A stretch of DNA of 14,025 nucleotides from AP-15 sp035570935 (GCA_035570935.1 DATMKU010000310.1:1-14025), one strand, 5' to 3'; shown: positions 6,668 to 13,009, counted from the stretch's first letter. Translations and numbers: made by a program. Notes: generated by a model from the letters alone, not told the origin.

Positions 6668-7820
6668 GTCATCGACCCGATCCGCATCCCCGCTGCCGCC
6701 GGCCGTCCCCGACCCGGCGCTGCTGCTCGCCTGGTACGACCGTCATCGCCGCGACCTGCCGTGGCGGGCGCCGCCCGGCCGCCGCCCCGATCCGTACTGC
6801 GTCTGGCTCAGCGAGATCATGCTGCAGCAGACGACGGTGGCGACGGTCCGCCCCTATTTTGATCGATTCGTGGCGCGCTGGCCCGACGTTGCCGCGCTGG
6901 CGGCGGCCTCGCTCGACGAGATCCTGCAAGAGTGGCAGGGGCTTGGCTATTACGCGCGAGCCCGCAACCTGCACGCCTGCGCGCGCGCCGTCGCCGGACG
7001 GCACGGCCGGGTTTTTCCGTCCGAGCCGGCGGCATTGCGGACGCTTCCGGGAATCGGCGACTACACCGCGGCGGCGATCGCGGCGATCGCATTCGATCGG
7101 CCGGCAGCAGCGGTCGACGGCAATGTCGAGCGCGTCGTCGCCCGGCTTTTCGCCGTTGCCGAACCGATGCCGGCGGCAAAACCGCGCCTGCAAGGGTTGG
7201 CCGCGGCGCTGGTGCCGGCTCGGCGCGCCGGCGATTTCGCGCAAGCGATGATGGATCTCGGCGCCACGATCTGCACCCCGCGCCGGCCGCGCTGTGTGCT
7301 CTGTCCGTGGCGCGGTGCCTGCGCCGCGGCGGCGCGCGGTATCGCGGATGATGTGCCGGCGCGCGCCGCAAGGCCCGAACGGCCGGTCCGCTACGGCGTC
7401 GCGTTTTGGCTGACCCGGCCGGACGGCGCGGTTTTGCTGCGGCGGCGGCCGGAAAACGGGCTGCTCGGCGGCATGATCGAGATCCCATCGACAGCATGGC
7501 GCGCCCAACCGTGGGAACTCGCCGAGGCGATCGGCGCCGCACCGGCGCCGACACAGTGGTCGCCATTCCCCGGCAACGTGCGCCACGGCTTTACTCATTT
7601 CCAGCTCGAACTCGCGGTCGTCGGTGGGCAAGCGGAGAGTGTCGTCGAGGGCTTATGGAGCCCGGTCGACAAGCTCGGCGAGCACGCGCTGCCGACCCTG
7701 ATGAAGAAAACTGCCCGTCACGCAATCTCCGCACTGGCGCTGGCGGCTGACGAGAGAGCTTCGAGCAACGGCAATTCGCCGGCAAGCGCGAGCCGCACCG
7801 GGGCGAAGGAGCGGCGATGA
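6666..7820 (+). CDS. mutY: A/G-specific adenine DNA glycosylase MutY
   Basis: Base-excision repair enzyme that removes adenine mispaired with 8-oxoguanine. The 384 residues contain catalytic Glu50 (LSEIMLQQTTVATV), the helix-hairpin-helix LPGIGDYTAAA (127-137), catalytic Asp151 (VDGNVERVVARL), and the iron-sulfur ligands Cys203, Cys210, Cys213 and Cys219 with exact C-X6-C-X2-C-X5-C spacing. The C-terminal NUDIX-like 8-oxoG recognition domain (from about 240) has FTH (309-311) where E. coli has FSH. The ATG at 6666 shares two bases with the dciA start codon. No in-frame start further upstream has better support, and no clear ribosome binding site is visible. The last 25 or so residues (ADERASSNGNS onward) form a low-complexity tail beyond the usual family end; it overlaps the 3' end of rnhB on the other strand by 103 nt. 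Confidence 0.96.
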   Translation: MSSTRSASPLPPAVPDPALLLAWYDRHRRDLPWRAPPGRRPDPYCVWLSEIMLQQTTVATVRPYFDRFVARWPDVAALAAASLDEILQEWQGLGYYARARNLHACARAVAGRHGRVFPSEPAALRTLPGIGDYTAAAIAAIAFDRPAAAVDGNVERVVARLFAVAEPMPAAKPRLQGLAAALVPARRAGDFAQAMMDLGATICTPRRPRCVLCPWRGACAAAARGIADDVPARAARPERPVRYGVAFWLTRPDGAVLLRRRPENGLLGGMIEIPSTAWRAQPWELAEAIGAAPAPTQWSPFPGNVRHGFTHFQLELAVVGGQAESVVEGLWSPVDKLGEHALPTLMKKTARHAISALALAADERASSNGNSPASASRTGAKERR

Positions 7821-8395
7821 TGGGGTGTGGGGCCGAGCCGCGCGATCGCCTCGCCGTGCTCGCGCGTCGCATAGCCGACATTGGTCATCCAGCCATAGCC
7901 GGGATAGCGCCGGGCCAGCGCCCGCATCAGGCGGTCGCGGGTGACCTTGGCGGCGATCGAGGCAGCGGCGATCGAAAAGCTGAGCCCGTCGCCCCCGACC
8001 ACCGTCCGCACCGCGCAGGCGAGCGGCGGCGGGATGTTGCCGTCGACGAGCGCGATGTCGGGCGCCACCTTTAGGGCCGCGACCGCGCGCGCCATCGCCA
8101 GCAGCGCCGCGCGCAATATGTTGATCGAGTCGATCTCGCGCGCACTCGCCGCACCGATGCCGATATGGGCGGCACCGCGCTCGACGCAGCGCCCGAGCGC
8201 CCGCCAGCAGGCCTCGCGCTCGCCGGCGGCCAACACTTTCGAATCGTCGAGCCGCTTGCGCAGCAACCGCGGGAAGCGCTTGGGATCAAGCACCACCGCG
8301 GCGGCCACAACGGGCCCGGCGAGCGGTCCGCGCCCGGCCTCGTCGATGCCGCAGACGATCCCCGCACAGCGCCGCTCGATCGCGAAATTCGGCAT
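7718..8395 (-). CDS. rnhB: Ribonuclease HII
   Basis: Cleaves RNA in RNA-DNA hybrids and starts removal of single ribonucleotides from DNA. With the start at 8395 the product has 225 residues. Catalytic residues are Asp18 and Glu19 (GIDEAGRGPLAGPV), Asp118 (ALVDGN) and probably Asp136 (GGDGLSF). Further family motifs are DSK (51-53), SIAAASIAAKVTRD (141-154) and HHRRSFAPV (192-200). An upstream in-frame ATG at 8443 exists, but the 8395 ATG has GGAGG four nucleotides upstream and begins close to the conserved domain, so it is preferred. The tail after Val200 (about 25 residues) exceeds the usual end and lies in the antisense overlap with mutY. Confidence 0.95.
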   Translation of the reverse strand: MPNFAIERRCAGIVCGIDEAGRGPLAGPVVAAAVVLDPKRFPRLLRKRLDDSKVLAAGEREACWRALGRCVERGAAHIGIGAASAREIDSINILRAALLAMARAVAALKVAPDIALVDGNIPPPLACAVRTVVGGDGLSFSIAAASIAAKVTRDRLMRALARRYPGYGWMTNVGYATREHGEAIARLGPTPHHRRSFAPVRLALAGELPLLEALSSAASASAEIA

Positions 8396-8399
8396 CGCC

Positions 8400-8404
8400 C
8401 CTCC
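8400..8404 (-). promoter_or_regulatory. Ribosome binding site deciding the rnhB start
   Basis: GGAGG on the minus strand with a 4-nt spacer (GGCG) to ATG 8393-8395. It supports the shorter rnhB start over the in-frame ATG at 8443. Confidence 0.65.
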
Positions 8405-8414
8405 GTCACCCGGC

Positions 8415-8445
8415 TTTTGCCATGGCCGCGCTCGGCCAGGCAAGA
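8415..8445. repeat. Inverted repeat / stem-loop between rnhB and the 8499 gene
   Basis: TTGCC (8417-8421), one bulged A, TGGCC (8423-8427), a 6-nt loop, then GGCCA (8434-8438) and GGCAA (8439-8443). Ten pairs form with one bulge; a U-G and a U-A pair can extend the base. No T-run follows on either strand, so it is not a standard terminator. It lies upstream of both divergent start codons and could be an operator or leader structure. Confidence 0.5.
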
Positions 8446-8456
8446 AAGGTGTCGCC

Positions 8457-8471
8457 GGCGCCCATGGCGCC
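8457..8471. repeat. Short palindromic repeat GGCGCC-CAT-GGCGCC
   Basis: Two copies of the self-complementary hexamer GGCGCC separated by CAT, forming a perfect dyad that extends by one more C-G pair. It is 27 nt before the start codon at 8499. GC-rich DNA makes such dyads fairly common, so function is uncertain. Confidence 0.35.
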
Positions 8472-8498
8472 GCCGCGAAAGATCGCTATGTTGAGGGA

Positions 8499-8960
8499 AT
8501 GGCCGCGTTTCTCCGCCGAACGTCTTCCGTCGCGCGTTGGGCCACTATTGGCTTGCTGGCCGCATCGCTTTGCGTGCTCGCCGAATCGCGGGCATATGCC
8601 CTCGACCTCCTCGCCACCCACGAGGTGACGGCGCAATTCGCTACCGCCGACGGCAAGCCGATGGCGAACGCCGAGGCGCGGGTCTTCGCCCCTGGCGATT
8701 CGCAGACCCCGGTCGAGACCGGGCGCACCGATGCGGAAGGTAAATTCGTCTTTAACGCCGACCGCGACGGCATGTGGAGCGCCGAGGCCCGCACCAAGAG
8801 CGAGGTCGCGCGCGTCATGATCCGCGTCGGGGGCCCCGGCACGCAACAGCAGCATGGCGGAGTGCCGCCGATCGTCGTGATCGGCGGTCTGCTCGCGCTT
8901 CTGGGATTGGCCGGGTGGTACCGGATGCTGCGGGTGCGCAACCGCCACCACAAACCTTAG
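8499..8960 (+). CDS. Membrane-anchored carboxypeptidase-regulatory-like domain protein, unknown role
   Basis: I do not recognise a named family. The 153-residue product starts with a signal peptide (MAAFLRRTSS, hydrophobic stretch about 13-28, likely cleavage after AYA near residue 34). Next is a small beta-sandwich-like segment (about 38-112) with the GKPMANAEARVFAPGD and TGRTDAEGKFVFNADRDG patterns of carboxypeptidase-regulatory-like or DUF4198-type domains. A Gly/Gln linker follows, then one C-terminal membrane helix (about 123-142) and a basic tail (RMLRVRNRHHKP). This puts the domain in the periplasm with the tail inside. A similar layout occurs in NikL/CbiL-like accessory proteins of nickel and cobalt transporters, but no transporter gene is near, so that link is speculative. 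The purine-rich GAGGGA lies almost against the ATG, an awkward ribosome binding site. Divergent from rnhB. Confidence 0.75.
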   Translation: MAAFLRRTSSVARWATIGLLAASLCVLAESRAYALDLLATHEVTAQFATADGKPMANAEARVFAPGDSQTPVETGRTDAEGKFVFNADRDGMWSAEARTKSEVARVMIRVGGPGTQQQHGGVPPIVVIGGLLALLGLAGWYRMLRVRNRHHKP

Positions 8961-9050
8961 CTTAGCGCCCGCTTTACCGCGGCTCGGGCACCGCCGCCAT
9001 CGGCACCCCCGCGGCCGGCAAGCTCAGGCGGCGGCGCTGGCCGGCGCGCG

Positions 9051-9725
9051 CTACTGGGCAGCGCTCGCGGTCTTTTCCCGCATCAGATCGAGCAAGCCTT
9101 GAACCTGCCCGCCATGACGCTGAATGACCGACGCGAATTCGGAGCGCTGGGTCACCAGCATGCTGACCCCGTCGACGATGACATCGGTGATCTTGTAGGC
9201 GCCATCATCGTTAACCAGCCGCCAATCGACCTTGAGCGGCTGGGGCGCGCCGGGTGTGACCACATCGGTCGAGACGATAACCGTGTCCTGGTCGGGGTGC
9301 GCGCTGTTGATCTTGAATTGCTCGCCCTCGAAGTCCGAAAGCCGCGCCGTGTACACGTAAACGACGTAATCCTCAAACAGCTTCAAGAACTCTTTCTGCT
9401 CTTCGGGGCTCGCGATGCGCCAATAGCGCCCGAGGACAAACCGGGCGATCTGCGGCGAATCAAAATCATTGTGAAACAGTTCGCGAAACCGGGCCTGCCG
9501 TTCGGCCGGCGGGGCCTTCTTGTTGAGGAGCTCGAGCGCGCGGTTCCACAACTGGTTCATAAAGGCCGCCGCCTTCGCGTCGTCGCCTCCGGTCGCCGCT
9601 GCCGCCGGTCCGGCGGCGATCGCAAGCGGCAGTGCTATCAGCAGCAAGATGCTGAAGATTCGCGGGGCCTTCCCGCGCCGGCCGACAGATCGCGCGGCCA
9701 ACCCCAAACAGCTCGTTAAAGCCAT
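9051..9725 (-). CDS. MlaC/Ttg2D-family periplasmic phospholipid-binding protein
   Basis: MlaC-type proteins carry phospholipids between outer and inner membrane complexes. The 224 residues have a long basic n-region and a signal peptide (hydrophobic stretch about 24-38, likely cleavage after PAAAA near residue 44). The mature domain shows family patterns: RFRELFHNDFDSPQIARFVLGRYWR, EEQKEFLKLFEDYVVYVYTARLSDF, an acidic loop, VDWRLVNDDGAYKITDVIVDGVSM and a C-terminal helix with FASVIQRHGGQVQGLLDLM. The usual partner genes (mlaFEDB or a hopanoid cluster, which has a related HpnM) are absent. It follows a cytochrome c gene by 48 nt on the same strand, so they may be cotranscribed. Assigning mlaC rather than hpnM is not possible from this sequence alone. 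Confidence 0.88.
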   Translation of the reverse strand: MALTSCLGLAARSVGRRGKAPRIFSILLLIALPLAIAAGPAAAATGGDDAKAAAFMNQLWNRALELLNKKAPPAERQARFRELFHNDFDSPQIARFVLGRYWRIASPEEQKEFLKLFEDYVVYVYTARLSDFEGEQFKINSAHPDQDTVIVSTDVVTPGAPQPLKVDWRLVNDDGAYKITDVIVDGVSMLVTQRSEFASVIQRHGGQVQGLLDLMREKTASAAQ

Positions 9726-9773
9726 GACTCACCGTCCCCTTCGGCTTCGGCACGCCGGGCTCTAATAGCGCGG

Positions 9774-10364
9774 CTACGCCGTTCTGACAACAGCGTCGCA
9801 TGCAGGCGTGGATCGGCGTCCCCGAACGGGGGCGCGGCCGGCCCAATTCGTCACCTCCCGCCACGCCTGCTCCGCGGCCGGCGGCAGCTTGTCCATATGT
9901 TTGAGGAATAGGGCAAGGGCCCAGATCTGCTGGTCGCTGAGCGTACTCTTCCATGACGGCATGCCGGTCCAGCGAATACCATGCTTGATCTTCCAAAAGG
10001 AATAGCCCTCGGGATCGTCCTCCACCCCATCCGCCGCCAATTGCGGAGGCCGCGGATAGAGACCCTTGGCGATCGGCGAAGCCGATGCCCGGCCTGCCGC
10101 CGTCCCGTGGCAAATTGCACAGTGCTGCCGATAGAGCCCGATGCCGGCGATGAGGTTTTCATCGGTCAAAGCAATTGGATTTGGCCCTCCCGGCGCCTCG
10201 CTGGCCAAAGTCGCTTGCAGCGACGTTCCGGCCGCCCAGGTTTCGAGCAAGCCTGGCTTGGCGTCGGCGTTGGCTGGAATAACGCCGCTCCGCAACACTA
10301 CGTAGATCCCGACGGCAGCCGCCACGATCGTTGCTATCACACCGAACACGAACCATTTGACCAT
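9774..10364 (-). CDS. Membrane-anchored class I cytochrome c
   Basis: Single-haem electron carrier facing the periplasm. The 196 residues begin with an uncleaved-looking anchor helix (MVKWFVFGVIATIVAAAVGI, about 3-24). A linker follows, then the haem site Cys82-Ala-Ile-Cys85-His86 in RQHCAICHGTA. The sixth ligand is probably Met135 in RWTGMPSW, and the C-terminal helix LSDQQIWALALFLKHMDKLP is typical of class I. About 30 residues after the haem domain (to AVVRTA) are Arg-rich and not typical. GGGGGAA lies shortly before the ATG. No oxidase or dehydrogenase is nearby, so its redox partners are unknown. It lies 48 nt upstream of the MlaC-like gene and is divergent from msrA. Confidence 0.9.
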   Translation of the reverse strand: MVKWFVFGVIATIVAAAVGIYVVLRSGVIPANADAKPGLLETWAAGTSLQATLASEAPGGPNPIALTDENLIAGIGLYRQHCAICHGTAAGRASASPIAKGLYPRPPQLAADGVEDDPEGYSFWKIKHGIRWTGMPSWKSTLSDQQIWALALFLKHMDKLPPAAEQAWREVTNWAGRAPVRGRRSTPACDAVVRTA

Positions 10365-10423
10365 CCCATTCCCCCAAGCCGCGAGGCATGCCGCAGTCCG
10401 GCGGCACTCTCGATTTCGGCATT

Positions 10424-10442
10424 TTTGCCCGCGGCCGGCAAA
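10424..10442. repeat. Inverted repeat in the cytochrome c / msrA divergent gap
   Basis: Perfect 6-bp arms TTTGCC (10424-10429) and GGCAAA (10437-10442) around a 7-nt centre. It sits in the middle of the 166-nt gap between the divergent start codons. The symmetry and place suit an operator, but no regulator family is recognised and no strong promoter is seen next to it. Confidence 0.35.
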
Positions 10443-10530
10443 TGATCTTGGCTGACGCGGAGCCTCTGCCTACATCCAAACCGCGTTTGCCGATGCCGTC
10501 GGATGATCTTGCAGATAGGGGACAGGCGAC

Positions 10531-11190
10531 ATGCGACCGTTCATGCGTGACAAGCTGGTTGTTCCGGCGCCCGCGGATTGTCTGCCTGGCCGCACTCAGC
10601 CGATGAAGGTGTCGGAGCCGCATTTCGTCAATGGCCATCCGCTCGCCGGCCCCTACCCCGCCGGTTTTGAACAGGCGCTGTTTGGGCTCGGTTGCTTCTG
10701 GGGCGCCGAGCGCGTGTTCTGGCAGATGCCGGGAGTGTGGGTAACCGCTGTCGGCTATGCCGGCGGCTCGACCCCAAACCCGACCTATGAGGAGGTGTGC
10801 AGCGGCCGCACCGGACATACCGAGGCGGTGCTGGTCGTCTTCGACCCGAAGCTCACCAGCTACGAGGCCCTGCTGAAGCTGTTCTGGGAGAGCCACGACC
10901 CGACCCAGGGTATGCGCCAGGGAAACGATTGGGGCACCCAGTACCGCTCGGCGATCTACGCGTTCTCGCCCGAGCAGCGCCGGGCGGCCGAGGCTTCGCG
11001 CGCAGCCTATCAGCCGCATCTCGACACCGCGCGCTACGGGGCGATCACCACCGAGATTGCCGACGCCCCGCCGTTTTACTTCGCCGAGGACTACCACCAG
11101 CAATACCTCGCGAAAAATCCGCGCGGCTATTGCGGGCTCGGCGGCACCGGGGTCACCTGCCCCGTCCCGGCCAAGGCCGCCGCCGACTGA
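10531..11190 (+). CDS. msrA: Peptide-methionine (S)-S-oxide reductase MsrA
   Basis: Repairs oxidised methionine (S-sulfoxide) in proteins, using thioredoxin as reductant. The 219 residues match the long E. coli-like form. The catalytic Cys55 is in FGLGCFWGAER. Other conserved stretches are VGYAGGSTPNPTYEEVCSG, GHTEAV, FWESHDPTQ and GNDWGTQYRSAIY. The resolving cysteines are probably Cys201 and Cys210 in GYCGLGGTGVTC near the C-terminus. The N-terminal 45 residues before the catalytic domain also resemble the E. coli type, which supports the ATG at 10531; AGG lies 4 nt upstream of it. The gene is alone on this strand, divergent from cytochrome c and convergent with the CYTH-CHAD gene. No msrB is visible. 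Confidence 0.96.
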   Translation: MRPFMRDKLVVPAPADCLPGRTQPMKVSEPHFVNGHPLAGPYPAGFEQALFGLGCFWGAERVFWQMPGVWVTAVGYAGGSTPNPTYEEVCSGRTGHTEAVLVVFDPKLTSYEALLKLFWESHDPTQGMRQGNDWGTQYRSAIYAFSPEQRRAAEASRAAYQPHLDTARYGAITTEIADAPPFYFAEDYHQQYLAKNPRGYCGLGGTGVTCPVPAKAAAD

Positions 11191-11212
11191 AATTCGGTTT
11201 GCCGGCCGAATT
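11191..11212. terminator. Inverted repeat directly after msrA, possible bidirectional terminator
   Basis: Perfect 7-bp arms AATTCGG (11191-11197) and CCGAATT (11206-11212) with an 8-nt loop begin right after the msrA stop codon. They lie in the 48-nt gap before the convergent CYTH-CHAD gene. No proper T-run follows on either strand, so termination strength is uncertain. Confidence 0.4.
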
Positions 11213-11238
11213 CTGAGAGTGTCGGGCCCGATGACTCG

Positions 11239-12771
11239 TCACCGCTGCCAGAATGGTCGAGCCTGGGTCAGCCGCCGCAATCCCCGGCGCAGCTTATCCT
11301 CGTTTTGCGCGAGTTCCCGTTCGCGCCGCGCCAGCAGTTGGGCGCCGGCATCAGCCAGCGGTTCGGCTTGCGGCGCCGCTCGACCCAGCTCGATAACAAG
11401 CCGGTAGGCGACGCGCACGTCGTTGGCGTGGCCGAGTTCGTCCTGCACCCGCTTCAGTCGCTTGGTGAACGGTCGGGCATCGCGCCGCGCATGAAGGCTG
11501 TCGAGCAGCTCGATCGTATAGCGCAGCTTTTTGACGGCGATCCGCAGACGGTGCCGCTCATGCGCCGGCAGCCGGCGGAAATGGCGGCTACGCTTGCGTA
11601 CCGCGCGCCGCCGGCGATCGAGCACGGCCGGCACCACGGCTCCGACGGTCAGCGCCTCGTCCGGCTCGTTCGGCGGCTCATGCCGCCAGCCGCGCGCTTC
11701 GAACCAGCGCAACAGGCGCAGCATGCTCGCGGTATGCGCCGGCGAGTGGATCAGTTTGGCGACATGGCGATGCGCGTCGGCGCGGGCGCGGTCGGTCGCT
11801 TCGCTCAACTCCTTCCAACCCGGCTGGTCGGGCGCCTCCTCGCGCGCCGGCGGCAGCAGTTCGGTCGCGAAGACGTCGAGATTGCGCGCCGGGCCGAGCG
11901 CGCCTGCAAGCACCCCGATCTCGTCCGAGACCCAGCGGCGCTCCGCCTCGGGAAGCATTTTTTTAACTGCCGACAGCATCGAGCGCAGCCGGCGCATCGC
12001 CACCCGCATCTGGTGGACGCCCTCGATGTCGCCGCCGAGCGCCGCCGGCTCGTTGCGCAACAGATGCGCAAGGCAGGCGCGGCCGACACGTTGCAGCGCG
12101 TCGTCGATCGTCATTTGCGGGTCGAGCACAACGGGTTCAGCCGAGATCGCCGTCGATGGCTCATCGCCACCCGCCGCCAGCCGGTAGCCGCGCTCGGATT
12201 TGCTGCGCGGGTCGATCCGCAGCGGCGCGGTTTCGAGCAATTCGAGAGCGAGATCGTAGAGTGCCGCCGGGTCGCCGTCCTTGAGCTCCAGCTCGACCTC
12301 GCTGACCGGCTCGCTGCGGCCGCTCTCCGAAGCCCGGATCATGCCGCGGTCAACCGCGGCCTCGATCCGCGTCCCGGGTTTGGGCTCGATCTCGATCGCC
12401 ACGCGGTCGAACTCGGTGACGAACAGCGGGCGCAACTCCCCGGCGATCCCCCCCGGAACGCGCGAGCCGCTCTCGCGCGCCCGCGGATCCGGCTGGTTGT
12501 CGAAGACCGTATCCTCCCATTCGCCGCGCGCCAGCAGATTCTCCCGGTCCGGATCCTCGGTTTTCAGGGTCTGTACGAACCGCCTGTCCTGCTCGCGCAC
12601 CCGCAGGATCGACCCGGCTCGTCTCAGCGCTTGATCCGGCGTATCGAAATAGGTCGACACAAGGGTCCGCGCGACCGCGACCGAACCCGGCGCCAACGCC
12701 GCCAGGGCTCGCGTCAAATCAGCCAAATCAGCCGGATCGGCGGCGAGCTTTAATTCAACCTCGATCGAAAT
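11239..12771 (-). CDS. CYTH-CHAD domain protein (putative inorganic triphosphatase), ATT start
   Basis: CYTH domains form a tunnel fold that hydrolyses triphosphates such as tripolyphosphate; CHAD is a helical, basic domain known to bind polyphosphate. With an ATT start at 12771 the product has 510 residues. The CYTH signature ExExK is Glu4-Val-Glu6-Leu-Lys8. It is followed by STYFDTPDQALRRAGSILRVR, QTLKTED, VTEFDR, and EVELELKDGD near residue 160. CHAD covers about 220-505 and has VHQMRVAMRRLRSML (His253), HRLRIAVKKLRYTIELL and LKRVQDELGHANDVRVA. The first ordinary in-frame start is TTG at 12726, which would delete the ExExK motif. No ATG, GTG or TTG lies between the upstream in-frame stop and the ATT. 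ATT stands where homologues have Met (xSIEVELKL) and has GGGGAGG five nucleotides before it. Function is inferred from domains; the start needs proof. Confidence 0.88.
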   Translation of the reverse strand: MSIEVELKLAADPADLADLTRALAALAPGSVAVARTLVSTYFDTPDQALRRAGSILRVREQDRRFVQTLKTEDPDRENLLARGEWEDTVFDNQPDPRARESGSRVPGGIAGELRPLFVTEFDRVAIEIEPKPGTRIEAAVDRGMIRASESGRSEPVSEVELELKDGDPAALYDLALELLETAPLRIDPRSKSERGYRLAAGGDEPSTAISAEPVVLDPQMTIDDALQRVGRACLAHLLRNEPAALGGDIEGVHQMRVAMRRLRSMLSAVKKMLPEAERRWVSDEIGVLAGALGPARNLDVFATELLPPAREEAPDQPGWKELSEATDRARADAHRHVAKLIHSPAHTASMLRLLRWFEARGWRHEPPNEPDEALTVGAVVPAVLDRRRRAVRKRSRHFRRLPAHERHRLRIAVKKLRYTIELLDSLHARRDARPFTKRLKRVQDELGHANDVRVAYRLVIELGRAAPQAEPLADAGAQLLARRERELAQNEDKLRRGLRRLTQARPFWQR

Positions 12772-12776
12772 GAGGG

Positions 12777-12783
12777 CCTCCCC
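12777..12783 (-). promoter_or_regulatory. Strong ribosome binding site before the ATT start of the CYTH-CHAD gene
   Basis: GGGGAGG on the minus strand, 5 nt (CCCTC) before ATT at 12769-12771. It is one of the best Shine-Dalgarno matches in the window. It is 51 nt from the first conventional start (TTG 12726), so it cannot serve that codon. Confidence 0.65.
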
Positions 12784-12853
12784 AAGGGTCGCACCACGAA
12801 CTTGGCAAACGCCGAGCCGCGTCGATCGATCATCAGACCCGACGGCCGAGGAA

Positions 12854-12882
12854 TTGGTCCGTCACGCATTCTGCCGCAAAAT
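12854..12882 (+). promoter_or_regulatory. Weak promoter candidate for the MFS gene
   Basis: TTGGTC (12854-12859) and CAAAAT (12877-12882) with a 17-nt spacer lie in the divergent gap between the CYTH-CHAD and MFS genes. A small dyad TCGCC-N5-GGCGA (12882-12896) abuts the -10 box. Consensus matches are modest. The rest of this 238-nt gap shows nothing else firm. Confidence 0.25.
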
Positions 12883-12998
12883 CGCCCGATCGGCGAATCT
12901 CTGCTAAGTCTGGGTTAAGGTGTCATCGACAGCGAAGCGGCGGAACATGGCGATGCCGCGGCGCGGCGCTTCGTCGCCGTCGGGTATGGAAGCGGATC

Positions 12999-13003
12999 GG
13001 AGG
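12999..13003 (+). promoter_or_regulatory. Ribosome binding site deciding the MFS start
   Basis: GGAGG with a 6-nt spacer to ATG 13010. In-frame ATGs at 12947 and 12986 lack such a site, so 13010 is preferred. Confidence 0.6.
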
Positions 13004-13009
13004 GCGGGG

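Noticed and set aside
6669..7631. 320-codon minus-strand frame opposite mutY
   Set aside because: Shadow of mutY, whose iron-sulfur and catalytic motifs are intact in the plus frame.
8396..8443. Longer rnhB start at 8443
   Set aside because: The extra 16 residues lie before a start with a better ribosome binding site (8395) and cross an intergenic stem-loop.
7941..8498. Long N-terminal extension of the 8499 gene across rnhB
   Set aside because: The in-frame sequence before 8499 is antisense to rnhB, Ser/Arg-rich, and would place the clear signal peptide in the middle of the protein.
8961..9050. Terminator between the convergent 8499 gene and the MlaC-like gene
   Set aside because: Only a long-loop pairing of CGCCGCC with GGCGGCG is visible, with no T-run; it is not distinguishable from GC-rich background.
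11305..12753. 482-codon plus-strand frame opposite the CYTH-CHAD gene
   Set aside because: Shadow of a real gene; composition is Arg/Gln/His-rich and there is no domain.
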